Positions 23,962 through 33,641 of a DNA stretch of 64,000 nt are shown here, piece by piece. The notes beneath the pieces are model-generated. The model saw only the letters and a program-made list of their open reading frames with translations, was not told the origin of the DNA and did not search any database. Location: assembly GCA_910585865.1 (NCBI GenBank), contig CAJUGO010000007.1:1-64000 (forward strand), read 5' to 3'. The position numbers were made by a program, and so were the translations under genes. This stretch comes from an uncultured Ruminococcus sp. (GTDB taxonomy: Bacteria > Bacillota > Clostridia > Oscillospirales > Acutalibacteraceae). Position 1 is the first letter of the stretch. Every line of letters begins with the position of its first letter.

Positions 23962-26052
23962 ATGTCAGATTTGGTAATTGTTGAGTCACCTGCAAAGGCG
24001 AAAACTATAAAAAAGTACCTTGGAAGCGGTTATGAAGTGGTTGCTTCTATGGGGCATATACGTGACTTACCTAAGTCAAGACTAAGTGTTGACATTAAAA
24101 ATAATTTTTCTCCTAAATACGAAATTATAAAGGGTAAGGAAAAACTTGTTGATGAGTTAAAAGCAGCTGCTGACAAAAGCGAGAAGATTTATCTGGCTAC
24201 TGACCCTGACCGCGAAGGTGAGGCAATATCATGGCATCTTGCTTATATATTAGATTTACCTACAGATGAAACAAACAGAGTTGAATTTAATGAGATTACT
24301 AAAACCGGTGTAACAAACGGTATGGATAATCCTCGCCAAATTAATATAGATTTGGTTAATGCGCAGCAGGCAAGACGAGTACTGGACAGACTAGTGGGAT
24401 ATAAGTTGAGTCCTTTTATATCACAAAAAATTAGAAGAGGACTTTCTGCCGGTAGAGTTCAGTCTGTTGCAGTAAGAATAATTGTTGACAGGGAAGAGGA
24501 AATCAGAAAATTTAAACCTGAAGAGTATTGGACTATAGATGCGAAATTTATACCTAAAGGAAGCAGAAAAACATTTGCAGCATCATTATATTCTGATGTG
24601 AACGGAAAGATTAAAATAAAAAATCAGCAGCAAGCCGAAAAGATAGAGGCAGATCTGCAAAATGCCGAATATATAATTACCAAGGTGAAAAACGGAACCA
24701 GAAAAAAATCTCCGGCACCTCCGTTTATTACATCGACGCTTCAGCAGGAGGCTTCCAGAAAACTCAGTTTTCAGTCTAGAAGAACAATGAAAGTTGCCCA
24801 GGAATTATATGAAGGTATTGATATTGACGGTATGGGTGCAACAGGTCTTATTACGTATATGAGAACTGATTCTCTCAGAATCTCAAATGTTGCAATTGAT
24901 GAAGCGACCGAATATATTAAATCGCATTTTGGTGATAAGTATCTGCCGTCAAAGCCAAGATTTTTTAAATCCAGAAATAATGCGCAGGATGGTCATGAAG
25001 CTATACGTCCTTCAATGCCGAGCCTTGCGCCGGACAGTATAAAGAGTAGCCTGACGTCGGATCAGTATAAGCTGTATAAGCTGATTTGGAATAGATTTAT
25101 GGCTTCACAAATGGCAGATTGTATTCAGAAAACCACTCAAGCGGATATTGAAGCTAACGGATATACATTTAAAGCTTCGGGATACAGGGTGGACTTTGAA
25201 GGTTTTACAACTTTATATGTTGAGAGTAAGGACGAAGATGAAGAAAAGTCTACACAGCTTCCGCCGCTTGAAAAAAACATGCCGGTAAAATGCAAGGAAC
25301 TGAAAAAGAATCAGCACTTTACACAGCCGCCTGCAAGATATACAGAAGCATCACTTATTAAAGCGCTTGAAGAATATGGAATTGGAAGACCTTCGACTTA
25401 TGCTGCAACAATTACTACTATAACAAGTCATGAATATGTAAAAAGAGAGGGAAAAAGTCTTGTTCCGACAGAACTCGGAGAGGTTATAACAAACCTTATG
25501 AAAGAACGTTTTCCTAAAATAGTAAATGTTAAATTTACTAATCAGATGGAAGAAAATCTTGATGAAGTTGAAAATGGTAAAGAAAAATGGGTTAATCTTT
25601 TAGATGATTTTTACGACGATTTTGAAAAAACTCTTAAAAAAGCAAAAACCGATATGGATGGCGTAAAAATTCAACTGAAAGAGGACGAAACGGACATTGT
25701 GTGTGATAAGTGCGGTCGAAAAATGGTTGTAAAAGTCGGCAGATATGGCAAGTTTATTGCTTGTCCTGGATATCCGGAATGTAAAAATATTATAAAGTAT
25801 GTTGAAAAAACCGGGGTTCATTGCCCTAAGTGCAATGGAGATGTTATTATAAAACATACAAAATCCAAAAGGATTTTTTATGGGTGTTCTAATTATCCGC
25901 AGTGTGATTTTGTAAGCTGGAATGAACCTTCAGACGAGAAATGTCCTCAATGCGGTGAAATTCTTTATAAGAAAAAAGGAAAAAAACCGGTACTTTTCTG
26001 CGCTGCAGAAGGATGCGGTTATACTAAATCAGTTAATTTGGATGATAAATAA
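23962..26052 (+). CDS. topA: DNA topoisomerase I (type IA)
   Basis: TopA relaxes negative supercoils by a single-strand passage mechanism. The 696-residue product begins with the Toprim domain (LVIVESPAKAKTIKKYLG; DPDREGEAISWHL), followed by the type IA core with the catalytic tyrosine in GLITYMRTDS (about residue 300). Three C-terminal zinc ribbons follow (from about 572, 617 and 665: CDKCGRK..CPGYPEC, CPKCNGD..CSNYPQC, CPQCGE..CAAEGC). The third pattern is compact. The gene starts 14 bp after dprA with CGGAGGT upstream and overlaps trmFO by one base (TAATG). Confidence 0.97.
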   Translation: MSDLVIVESPAKAKTIKKYLGSGYEVVASMGHIRDLPKSRLSVDIKNNFSPKYEIIKGKEKLVDELKAAADKSEKIYLATDPDREGEAISWHLAYILDLPTDETNRVEFNEITKTGVTNGMDNPRQINIDLVNAQQARRVLDRLVGYKLSPFISQKIRRGLSAGRVQSVAVRIIVDREEEIRKFKPEEYWTIDAKFIPKGSRKTFAASLYSDVNGKIKIKNQQQAEKIEADLQNAEYIITKVKNGTRKKSPAPPFITSTLQQEASRKLSFQSRRTMKVAQELYEGIDIDGMGATGLITYMRTDSLRISNVAIDEATEYIKSHFGDKYLPSKPRFFKSRNNAQDGHEAIRPSMPSLAPDSIKSSLTSDQYKLYKLIWNRFMASQMADCIQKTTQADIEANGYTFKASGYRVDFEGFTTLYVESKDEDEEKSTQLPPLEKNMPVKCKELKKNQHFTQPPARYTEASLIKALEEYGIGRPSTYAATITTITSHEYVKREGKSLVPTELGEVITNLMKERFPKIVNVKFTNQMEENLDEVENGKEKWVNLLDDFYDDFEKTLKKAKTDMDGVKIQLKEDETDIVCDKCGRKMVVKVGRYGKFIACPGYPECKNIIKYVEKTGVHCPKCNGDVIIKHTKSKRIFYGCSNYPQCDFVSWNEPSDEKCPQCGEILYKKKGKKPVLFCAAEGCGYTKSVNLDDK

Positions 26053-27386
26053 TGCATATTAATGTAATTGGGGCAGGTCTTGCAGGCTGTGAAGCAGCAA
26101 TGCAGATTGCATCCCGTAAAATCAATGTTCATCTGTATGAGATGAAACCTAAAAAGAGAACTGCTGCTCATCATACGGATATGTTTGCTGAGCTTGTATG
26201 CTCAAATTCTTTTAAGGCAATGCGAGTTGAAAGTGCAGCCGGACTGCTCAAGGAAGAAATGCGCAGATTAGATTCTTTTCTTATGAAATACGCAGATACA
26301 TGTAAGGTACCTGCCGGCGGTGCTCTTGCAGTTGACAGAGATATATTCTCCCTGTCTGTAACACAAGCTATAAAAAGCAATTCTTATATTCAGGTATTGA
26401 ATGAGGAAGTCTCTGAAATTCCAGAGGGTGAAATAACCATTATTGCCAGCGGACCGCTAACTTCTGATTCGCTGGCTGAAAGCATTGTCAAGAGATTCGG
26501 ATCGTCACTTTCTTTTTTTGATGCTGCCGCTCCGATAGTTACGGCAGACAGTATAGATATGGATAATGCATTTTTTGCTTCTCGATATGATAAAGGTGAT
26601 AGCGACGATTATATAAACTGTCCTATGAATAAAGAAGAATATGAGTTATTTTATAATGCTTTGATTTCAGCCCAAAGAGCTCCGCTGCATGATTGCGACG
26701 TAAGTAATCCAAAGGTATATGAAGGATGTATGCCTGTCGAAGTTATGGCTCAGAGGGGTGAGGGAACATTAAGATTCGGTCCAATGAAACCTGTAGGACT
26801 TATAAACCCCAAAACAGGTCACAGACCATGGGCGGTTTTGCAGCTTAGAAAAGAGAATACCGCAGGAGCAACTTATAATCTGGTGGGATTTCAAACTAAT
26901 CTTAAGTTTTCTGAACAAAAAAGGGTTTTCTCTCTTATTCCTGCTTTGCATAATGCTGAATTTGTTCGCTATGGTGTAATGCATAGAAATACTTTTTTAA
27001 ATTCACCCCAAATATTAAATAGTGACTTTTCTGTAAGAGATAATAAAAATTTATTTTTTGCTGGACAGATAACCGGTGTAGAAGGATATATGGAATCTGC
27101 TGCCTCGGGAATAATTGCTGCAATAAATGCTTGTCGTTTAGCTATGGACAAGCCATCGGTTACTTTACCGAATGATACAATGATTGGTGCACTGTCATGG
27201 TATATTTCAAATCCCGGTGTAGATAAATTTCAGCCTATGGGTGCTAATTTTGGTATTTTGCCGGAGCTTGAAAACAGACCTCGTGACAAGCGTGAGCGCG
27301 GTATGGCTTATTCATCAAGAGCACTCGAAAGTTTAGATAGATTTATTTGTGAAAATGTAGCTGGGGGGTTAGTATGCGAATTATAG
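26052..27386 (+). CDS. trmFO: Methylenetetrahydrofolate--tRNA-(uracil-5-)-methyltransferase TrmFO
   Basis: This folate- and FAD-dependent enzyme makes m5U54 in the tRNA T loop, the Firmicutes alternative to SAM-dependent TrmA. The 444-residue product has the FAD motif GAGLAGCEAA (about 7-16) and the family signature CSNSFKAMRVESAAGLLKEE (about 56-75), which includes the active-site Cys. Also visible are CPMNKEEYELF, PVEVMAQRGEGTLRFGPMKPVGL and GQITGVEGYMESAASG near the C-terminus. topA-trmFO adjacency matches Bacillus. The gene overlaps plsX by 13 bp. Confidence 0.96.
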   Translation: MHINVIGAGLAGCEAAMQIASRKINVHLYEMKPKKRTAAHHTDMFAELVCSNSFKAMRVESAAGLLKEEMRRLDSFLMKYADTCKVPAGGALAVDRDIFSLSVTQAIKSNSYIQVLNEEVSEIPEGEITIIASGPLTSDSLAESIVKRFGSSLSFFDAAAPIVTADSIDMDNAFFASRYDKGDSDDYINCPMNKEEYELFYNALISAQRAPLHDCDVSNPKVYEGCMPVEVMAQRGEGTLRFGPMKPVGLINPKTGHRPWAVLQLRKENTAGATYNLVGFQTNLKFSEQKRVFSLIPALHNAEFVRYGVMHRNTFLNSPQILNSDFSVRDNKNLFFAGQITGVEGYMESAASGIIAAINACRLAMDKPSVTLPNDTMIGALSWYISNPGVDKFQPMGANFGILPELENRPRDKRERGMAYSSRALESLDRFICENVAGGLVCEL

Positions 27387-28354
27387 TTGATGCTTTTGGC
27401 GGTGATAATGCTCCGCTTGAAATTATAAAAGGATGCGTTGACGCTGTTTCGGAGTATAATGTACATATTACTTTAACAGGTGACGAGAATAAGATTAAGG
27501 AAGTATTTTCAGATAATTCCTTGTCACTTAATAATATTGAAATTTTTAATTGCACTCAAACAATTACAATGGAAGATTCCGCTGATTCTGTTTTAAAGGA
27601 TAAAAAGAACAGTTCAATGGCTGTTGGCTTAAAACTTCTTAACGAAGGCAAAGGCGATGCTTTTATAAGCGCAGGTAACAGCGGTGCGTTGTGCATGGGT
27701 GCAACTCTTGGAATAAAGAGAATCAAGGGAATAAAGAGACCTGCCTTTGCTCCGGTAATGCCTTGTGAGAATGGGTTCTTTATGCTTATGGACGGCGGTG
27801 CTAATATAGAATGCCGTCCTGAAATGCTGTATCAATTTGCACTTATGGGTTCAATCTATATGAAAAAAGTTATGGGAATAGAAAATCCGCGTATTGGTCT
27901 TGCAAATGTGGGAGCAGAAGAGCATAAGGGTAATGAGCTGTATCAGACTACTTATGAATTATTAAAGAATAGTAATCTTAATTTTATAGGTAATGTTGAG
28001 GGCAGAGATATCCCAAAAGGTGTATGCGATGTTGTTGTATGTGACGGTTTTACCGGCAATCTTATTTTAAAAACTTACGAAGGTGTTGCGCTTGTTCTTA
28101 TGAATCAGATAAAGCACATGTTTGCTGATAGTACAAAAGGTAAGCTTGCAGCAGCGCTTGTAATGAAAGATCTTAAAGAAATGAAAATACATTTTGATTA
28201 TAACAGATATGGCGGAGCACCTATTCTCGGTACATCAAAGCCTGTTTTTAAAGCACACGGAAGTGCAAAAGCTGTAACTGTCAAGAATGCAATACGGCTT
28301 TCTGTTGAGTATGTAAACGCAAATGCAATAGACGAAATTTCTTCAGCGCTTTAA
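27374..28354 (+). CDS. plsX: Phosphate acyltransferase PlsX
   Basis: PlsX converts acyl-ACP to acyl-phosphate for PlsY in phospholipid synthesis. The 326-residue product has the N-terminal DAFGGDNAPLEIIKG motif, FISAGNSGALCMGATL, GLANVGAEEHKGNEL, FIGNVEGRD and CDGFTGNLILKTYEG, all typical of the family. The RBS GGGGGG lies in the end of trmFO. The usual downstream fabD/acpP genes are missing; RNase III follows after 27 bp. Confidence 0.96.
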   Translation: MRIIVDAFGGDNAPLEIIKGCVDAVSEYNVHITLTGDENKIKEVFSDNSLSLNNIEIFNCTQTITMEDSADSVLKDKKNSSMAVGLKLLNEGKGDAFISAGNSGALCMGATLGIKRIKGIKRPAFAPVMPCENGFFMLMDGGANIECRPEMLYQFALMGSIYMKKVMGIENPRIGLANVGAEEHKGNELYQTTYELLKNSNLNFIGNVEGRDIPKGVCDVVVCDGFTGNLILKTYEGVALVLMNQIKHMFADSTKGKLAAALVMKDLKEMKIHFDYNRYGGAPILGTSKPVFKAHGSAKAVTVKNAIRLSVEYVNANAIDEISSAL

Positions 28355-28381
28355 TTATTTGAAGTTTATTAGGAGTTATCG

Positions 28382-29059
28382 ATGGAAGATTTACAAAATA
28401 TAATCGGATATCATTTTACAAATAAGGAGTTGCTTGTTGAAGCACTTACACACTCATCCTATGCAAATGAGCATAGATCAAAGCATATCCGATATAATGA
28501 AAGACTTGAATTTTTGGGAGATGCAGTGTTATCTATTGTAGTTTCCGACTATATTTTTAAAAATTGCCCGGAACTCCCCGAAGGCGAACTCACAAAGCTC
28601 AGAGCCTCTCTTGTATGTGAGAAATCATTATTTGAATTTGCCAAGACTATTAATTTAGGAAAATATCTTGTGCTTAGCAAAGGAGAACGCAATAACGGAG
28701 GTGCAGAACGCCCTTCTATTGTTTCAGATGCATTTGAAGCCCTCATTGCTGCTATTTATATTGACGGCGGAATGGATGCTGCTGCAAAGCATATTCTTCA
28801 TTTTGTTATCCCAGCAATAAAAAATTCCAAGAAGAAGAAAATTAATGATTACAAGACAACATTGCAGGAAATAATTCAAAAAAACCCCGGCGAGCAGCTT
28901 GAATATGTTTTGGTGGGTCAAAGTGGTCCGGATCATAATAAACACTTTGTTGTTGAAGTGCATTTAAACAGCAATGTAATAGGAAAAGGCGGGGGAAGAA
29001 GTAAAAAGGAAGCTGAACAGCAAGCCGCAAGAGAAGCATTGGAGCTGATGGGTTATTAA
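28382..29059 (+). CDS. rnc: Ribonuclease III
   Basis: Double-strand-specific endoribonuclease of 225 residues for rRNA processing and mRNA turnover. The nuclease domain (about 1-150) carries the signature ERLEFLGDAVLS with the catalytic acidic residues, and SDAFEALIAAIYID with the second metal-binding Asp/Glu. The C-terminal dsRNA-binding domain (about 155-224) includes GPDHNKHFVVEV and GRSKKEAEQQAAREAL. The plsX-rnc-smc-ftsY backbone is conserved in Firmicutes. The stop codon TAA (29057-29059) appears to overlap the non-standard start of the next gene. Confidence 0.97.
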   Translation: MEDLQNIIGYHFTNKELLVEALTHSSYANEHRSKHIRYNERLEFLGDAVLSIVVSDYIFKNCPELPEGELTKLRASLVCEKSLFEFAKTINLGKYLVLSKGERNNGGAERPSIVSDAFEALIAAIYIDGGMDAAAKHILHFVIPAIKNSKKKKINDYKTTLQEIIQKNPGEQLEYVLVGQSGPDHNKHFVVEVHLNSNVIGKGGGRSKKEAEQQAAREALELMGY

Positions 29060-30038
29060 ACACTATAACGTTTCAATATTTATTCCTCATAACGGATGTC
29101 CTCATCAATGCAGTTTCTGCAATCAGAAAAATATTACCGGTCAGTCGTGTCAACCGTCTGAAAGTGATGTTGCAGACACAATAAAACAGGCAATTAATGA
29201 CTTAGGTGAAAAAACTTTACAAACTGAAATTGCTTTTTTTGGAGGCAGCTTTACGGCTATTGACCGAAATTATATGGTCAGTTTGCTTGACGCAACAAAG
29301 CCTTTTATAGACAGATTTTATGGAATTAGAATTTCAACCCGCCCCGATTATATTGACAAAGAAGTACTTGCACTGTTAAAATTGTATAAAGTCACTTCAA
29401 TTGAACTGGGTGCGCAGTCTATGAATGATGTTGTTCTGAAAGCAAATAACAGAGGGCACAGTGCCGATGATGTTATTAATTCATCAAAACTGATAAAACA
29501 TTCTGGTTTTTCACTTGGTTTGCAGATGATGACAGGTCTTTATAAATCGGACAGAGAAAAGGATATTTATACTGCAAAACAATTCGTTATGCTTAAGCCT
29601 GACACAGTAAGAATTTATCCTACTGTGATTATGAAAAATACAAAACTTGCAGATTTATATTTTGCTAATGAATTTAAGCCTTATCTGCTTAATGAATCAA
29701 TTGATTTGTGTTCACAGATTATTGAATTTTTTGAATTTAACAGTATTAATATTATTAGGGTTGGACTTCATTATTCCGACAGTCTTATAGAAAACAGTGT
29801 TGGAAATAATTATCATCCTGCTTTTAAAGAATTATGTGAAAATAAGATATTTTTCAATAAATTTATTGGCAAGGCGGGAGACAGAAATGACTTTGATACT
29901 GTTTATATTAATAAAAATTCTTTATCAAAGTTTTTGGGTCAGAAAAAAAGTAATCTTATAAAATTTAAAGAAATGGGATATAACTTTGGAATAGAGTATG
30001 ATAATACTTTGTCCAAATATGATTTATACATAAAGTAG
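29055..30038 (+). CDS. Elp3-like radical SAM protein with apparent ATT start
   Basis: This radical SAM enzyme of about 327 residues has the iron-sulfur motif CPHQCSFC (CX3CX2C, about residues 16-23), the SAM-binding FFGGSF stretch (about 62-67) and ISTRPDYID. The frame is open from the TGA at 29046 and codes for this conserved N-terminus, yet contains no ATG, GTG, TTG or CTG before ATG 29274, which lies beyond the cluster cysteines. ATT at 29055, giving (M)KHYNVSIFIPHNG and overlapping the rnc stop, fits the family length and suggests translational coupling. It lacks the acetyltransferase domain of true Elp3. The substrate is unknown; it lies between rnc and smc. Confidence 0.85.
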   Translation: MKHYNVSIFIPHNGCPHQCSFCNQKNITGQSCQPSESDVADTIKQAINDLGEKTLQTEIAFFGGSFTAIDRNYMVSLLDATKPFIDRFYGIRISTRPDYIDKEVLALLKLYKVTSIELGAQSMNDVVLKANNRGHSADDVINSSKLIKHSGFSLGLQMMTGLYKSDREKDIYTAKQFVMLKPDTVRIYPTVIMKNTKLADLYFANEFKPYLLNESIDLCSQIIEFFEFNSINIIRVGLHYSDSLIENSVGNNYHPAFKELCENKIFFNKFIGKAGDRNDFDTVYINKNSLSKFLGQKKSNLIKFKEMGYNFGIEYDNTLSKYDLYIK

Positions 30039-30048
30039 GAGCTTACTT

Positions 30049-33000
30049 ATGCGTTTAAAGTCATTGGAAGTACAGGGGTTTAAAACTTTTCCGGACAAAA
30101 CTAAATTATCATTTGAACAGGGTATTACATCGGTTGTTGGTCCAAATGGTTCCGGCAAGAGTAATATTAGTGATGCTATACGCTGGGTGCTTGGTGAACA
30201 GTCACCAAAGAGTCTGCGCTGCTCTAAAATGGAGGATGTTGTATTTAACGGCACAGATAAAAGAAGACGTACGGGTTATGCCGAAGTGACGCTCAATATA
30301 GATAATACTGACCGTTTCCTTGATTTTAATGGCGATGAAATAGCTGTCACCAGACGTTATTACAGAAGCGGTGAAAGCGAATATCTTATTAATAAGGCTG
30401 CTGTAAGACTTAAAGACATTAATGAGCTGTTTATGGATACAGGTCTTGGGCGTGACGGCTATTCGATGATTGGCCAGGGTAAGATTGACAGTATTGTATC
30501 CTCAAAAGGTGAAGACAGGCGTGAAATTTTTGAAGAAGCCGCTGGTATTTCCCGTTATAGATACAGAAAAATTGATGCCGAACGAAAGCTAAAGAATACG
30601 GAAGATAATCTTTTAAGACTTCGTGATATTGTTACAGATCTTGAAGAGCGTGTGGGGCCTCTTGCAAAGCAGTCTGAAAAGGCTCAGCAGTTTTTAAAGC
30701 TGTCAGAAGAAAAGCAAGGTTTGGAAATTGCATTATGGCTTTTGACTCTCGATAAATCACAAGATGAATTAAAATTACAGGATGAGAAAATATCGATAGC
30801 AAAATCTCAATATAGTGATGCTGTAGCTGTACTTGAAGAAATTCAAACTGAATCTGAACAAATTTATCACAAAAATGGTGAGTTATCATCAGAATTTGAA
30901 ACGGTGAGAAATGAAATTGCCGATATAGAATCACAAATATCAGATATGCGTTCGCTGATTTCCGTGGCCAATAATGATATTTTACATAATAATGAGAGCA
31001 TTAACAGAATTAATAATGATATTAATCAGTTTGAGCAAAACGTAGGGGAGCTGGAAAAAAGAATAAATGAAAAACAGAAGGAAATTGCTGAACTTGATGC
31101 TGATATAATACAAAAGCAAAAAAAATATGCAGAACTTTCCGATAAACTTAATGGAGTTAATCTTGATTCAAGTAAAAGCGGAGATATTTTACAAGAGATT
31201 ACATCAGAACTTTCGCTGCTTTCTTCAAAATCTGCTGATGCAAGAGTTATCGAAGTTACAGCAGACAGCACAATAAGTGAACTTTCTTCAAGAATGTCTG
31301 CTTTAAAATTAACAAGTGACGAAAAGAATAAACAAATCGATGAATTATCTGAAATACTTTTTGATTATGAAAATAAAATTAAAACTATAAATGAGGATAT
31401 ACTTTCGTTTAAAAATTCATTGGACGGGCTTGAATTAAAGCTTTTATCTAAGAGTAAAAAAAAGGATCAACTCAAAGAAGAAAGCAACAGGCTTGTATTG
31501 GATGTTAAAGAACATTTAAGAAAGATAACTTTTCTTGAAAATCTTGAAAGAAATCTTGAGGGTTTTTCAAAAAGTGTAAAATCAGTGGTAAATGCTTACA
31601 ATAATGGTAAACTGCATGGCATATGCGGTCCTGTATCCCGTGTAATATCTGTGCCTAAAAAGTATGGAGTTGCAATTGAAACGGCATTGGGTGCGGCTAT
31701 GCAAAATATTGTTACTGATACAGAAGAAGATGCCAAGAGAGCAATTAAATATCTTAAGTCTGTTGACGGCGGACGTGCAACCTTTTTGCCTCTTAATACA
31801 ATAAAACCAAGAGAGTTTAGAGAAAACGGCCTCGAAAACTGTTACGGTTTTGTGGGAATAGCTTCTGAACTTTGCAGTTGTGAAGATAAGTACAAAGGTA
31901 TTTTGTATTCACTGCTTGGCAAAATAGTTATAGCGGATGATTTAAACTGTGCTGTTGCTATTGCCAAAAAGTATGCTTACAGATTTAGAATAGTTACACT
32001 TGACGGTCAGGTCGTGAATGCAGGCGGTTCTCTCACAGGCGGTTCTCTTAATAAGAATTCCGGCCTTTTGAGCCGAGCTTCTGAGATTGAAGCGCTTAAA
32101 AAGCAGACAGAAGATTTAGAGAGAAAGGCTGGCGCTGCAGAGGAGCAAAGTCTTGCAGTATCTCGCGAATATGCTTCAATAGAGGCAGAGATACTTGGCA
32201 CTAGAGCTGATTTGTCAAATAAACAGCAAGAACTTGTGCGTATGGATGCTGAAAAGCATGCATGTGAAAATGAAATTAATAATAGCAGGCAGTCTGTAAA
32301 AAATTCTTTGACAGAAATTGATGATTGCCGAACTAGAATTGAAGCCCTTGTTTTAAACAGACAAAAGGCAAAAAAACAACTTGCCGAACTTAGTGTTAAA
32401 ATATCTGAGGCAGAAGAAAAAGTAAATGCTGTAACAGGAAGCAGAGCAGAGCTTACAAAAAAGAGGGAAGAATTTACTTTGCAGCTGCAAAATCTTCGTC
32501 TTGAAATTGTTTCTGCTCAAAAAGATATTGACGCTCTTAATTCAGATATTGTTTTTGCCAAATCAACCGGCTCTGATAATGAAGAGCGTAAAACTGAACT
32601 GAAAAATGAGATTGAACATATTTATAGGCTTATATCTGAAAAGAAAAATCAGATAAAGGTTTTTGAATCTGATATAGAAGAACTTTTGAATAAGCAAAAA
32701 ATACTGAATTGTAAAACTGAAGATATAAATAAACAGCGCGAATGCTTGGAAAAGCGAAGTGTAGAAATACGCAGTTTGGAGCGTGATAAAACTACTGAAC
32801 GTGAAACATCAGGCAGAGAGCTTGCGCGCTTGGAAGAAAGAAAAATTAATATTCAAAAGCAGTATGATGATATCATATCAAAGCTTTGGGAGGAATATGA
32901 ACTTACTAAGCGTGAAGCTGAGCAAAGCGCGATAGAAATTGATAATGCTTCTCAGGCTCAGAAACGTCTTAACGAATTGAAGCAAAAAATTAAATCTCTT

Positions 33001-33624
33001 GGTTCAGTGAATGTATCTGCAATTGAGGAGTATAAAGAAGTATCAGAAAGATTTGAGTTTATGACAGCTCAGGTCAATGATGTTGAAAAATCAAAAAGAG
33101 AGATTGAGAGGCTTATTACAGATTTAACAAAACAAATGAAAGAAGTATTTGTTGAAAGTTTTAATGAAATTAATAAGAACTTTACGTATACTTTTAAAGA
33201 ATTGTTTGGTGGCGGAACAGCTTCTCTTTCACTTTCGGATCCGGAAAATATTCTTACAAGCGGAATTGATATACTTGTACATCCGCCGGGAAAAATTGTT
33301 GTACACCTTGATGCCTTGTCAGGCGGCGAAAAAGCGCTTGTTGCAATAGCTCTTTATTTTGCAATTATGAAAGTTCGTCCGGCACCGTTTTGTGTAATGG
33401 ATGAGATTGAAGCTGCTCTTGATGATGTTAATGTATACAGATTTGCCGCATATTTGCGCAGAATGACTGATAAGACTCAGTTTATTCTTATTACGCACCG
33501 CCGCGGAACAATGGAAGAAGCTGATGTGCTATATGGAGTCACGATGCAGGATGAAGGCATTTCAAAGCTGCTGGAACTGAGGTCTTCAGAAATTGCAGAT
33601 AAACTTGGCATAAATTCTAAGTAA
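30049..33624 (+). CDS. smc: Chromosome segregation protein SMC
   Basis: Condensin ATPase of 1191 residues, normal for SMC. The N-terminal ATPase half carries Walker A GPNGSGKSN (about 32-40). A first coiled coil (about 170-500) leads to the hinge (about 515-680, GICGPVSRVISVPKKYGVA and GGSLTGGSL). The second coiled coil (about 690-1020) is followed by the C-terminal half with signature LSGGEKALVA and Walker B FCVMDEIEAALDD. It organises the origin region with ScpA/ScpB, which are not in this window. AGGAG precedes ATG 30049, 10 bp after the radical SAM gene; ftsY follows, as in Bacillus. Confidence 0.97.
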   Translation: MRLKSLEVQGFKTFPDKTKLSFEQGITSVVGPNGSGKSNISDAIRWVLGEQSPKSLRCSKMEDVVFNGTDKRRRTGYAEVTLNIDNTDRFLDFNGDEIAVTRRYYRSGESEYLINKAAVRLKDINELFMDTGLGRDGYSMIGQGKIDSIVSSKGEDRREIFEEAAGISRYRYRKIDAERKLKNTEDNLLRLRDIVTDLEERVGPLAKQSEKAQQFLKLSEEKQGLEIALWLLTLDKSQDELKLQDEKISIAKSQYSDAVAVLEEIQTESEQIYHKNGELSSEFETVRNEIADIESQISDMRSLISVANNDILHNNESINRINNDINQFEQNVGELEKRINEKQKEIAELDADIIQKQKKYAELSDKLNGVNLDSSKSGDILQEITSELSLLSSKSADARVIEVTADSTISELSSRMSALKLTSDEKNKQIDELSEILFDYENKIKTINEDILSFKNSLDGLELKLLSKSKKKDQLKEESNRLVLDVKEHLRKITFLENLERNLEGFSKSVKSVVNAYNNGKLHGICGPVSRVISVPKKYGVAIETALGAAMQNIVTDTEEDAKRAIKYLKSVDGGRATFLPLNTIKPREFRENGLENCYGFVGIASELCSCEDKYKGILYSLLGKIVIADDLNCAVAIAKKYAYRFRIVTLDGQVVNAGGSLTGGSLNKNSGLLSRASEIEALKKQTEDLERKAGAAEEQSLAVSREYASIEAEILGTRADLSNKQQELVRMDAEKHACENEINNSRQSVKNSLTEIDDCRTRIEALVLNRQKAKKQLAELSVKISEAEEKVNAVTGSRAELTKKREEFTLQLQNLRLEIVSAQKDIDALNSDIVFAKSTGSDNEERKTELKNEIEHIYRLISEKKNQIKVFESDIEELLNKQKILNCKTEDINKQRECLEKRSVEIRSLERDKTTERETSGRELARLEERKINIQKQYDDIISKLWEEYELTKREAEQSAIEIDNASQAQKRLNELKQKIKSLGSVNVSAIEEYKEVSERFEFMTAQVNDVEKSKREIERLITDLTKQMKEVFVESFNEINKNFTYTFKELFGGGTASLSLSDPENILTSGIDILVHPPGKIVVHLDALSGGEKALVAIALYFAIMKVRPAPFCVMDEIEAALDDVNVYRFAAYLRRMTDKTQFILITHRRGTMEEADVLYGVTMQDEGISKLLELRSSEIADKLGINSK

Positions 33625-33641
33625 ATGAGGATAGTGATTAT

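Noticed and set aside
29055..29273. Frameshift or pseudogene in the radical SAM gene
   Set aside because: The frame is continuous through the conserved N-terminal motif to the stop; only the start codon is unusual.
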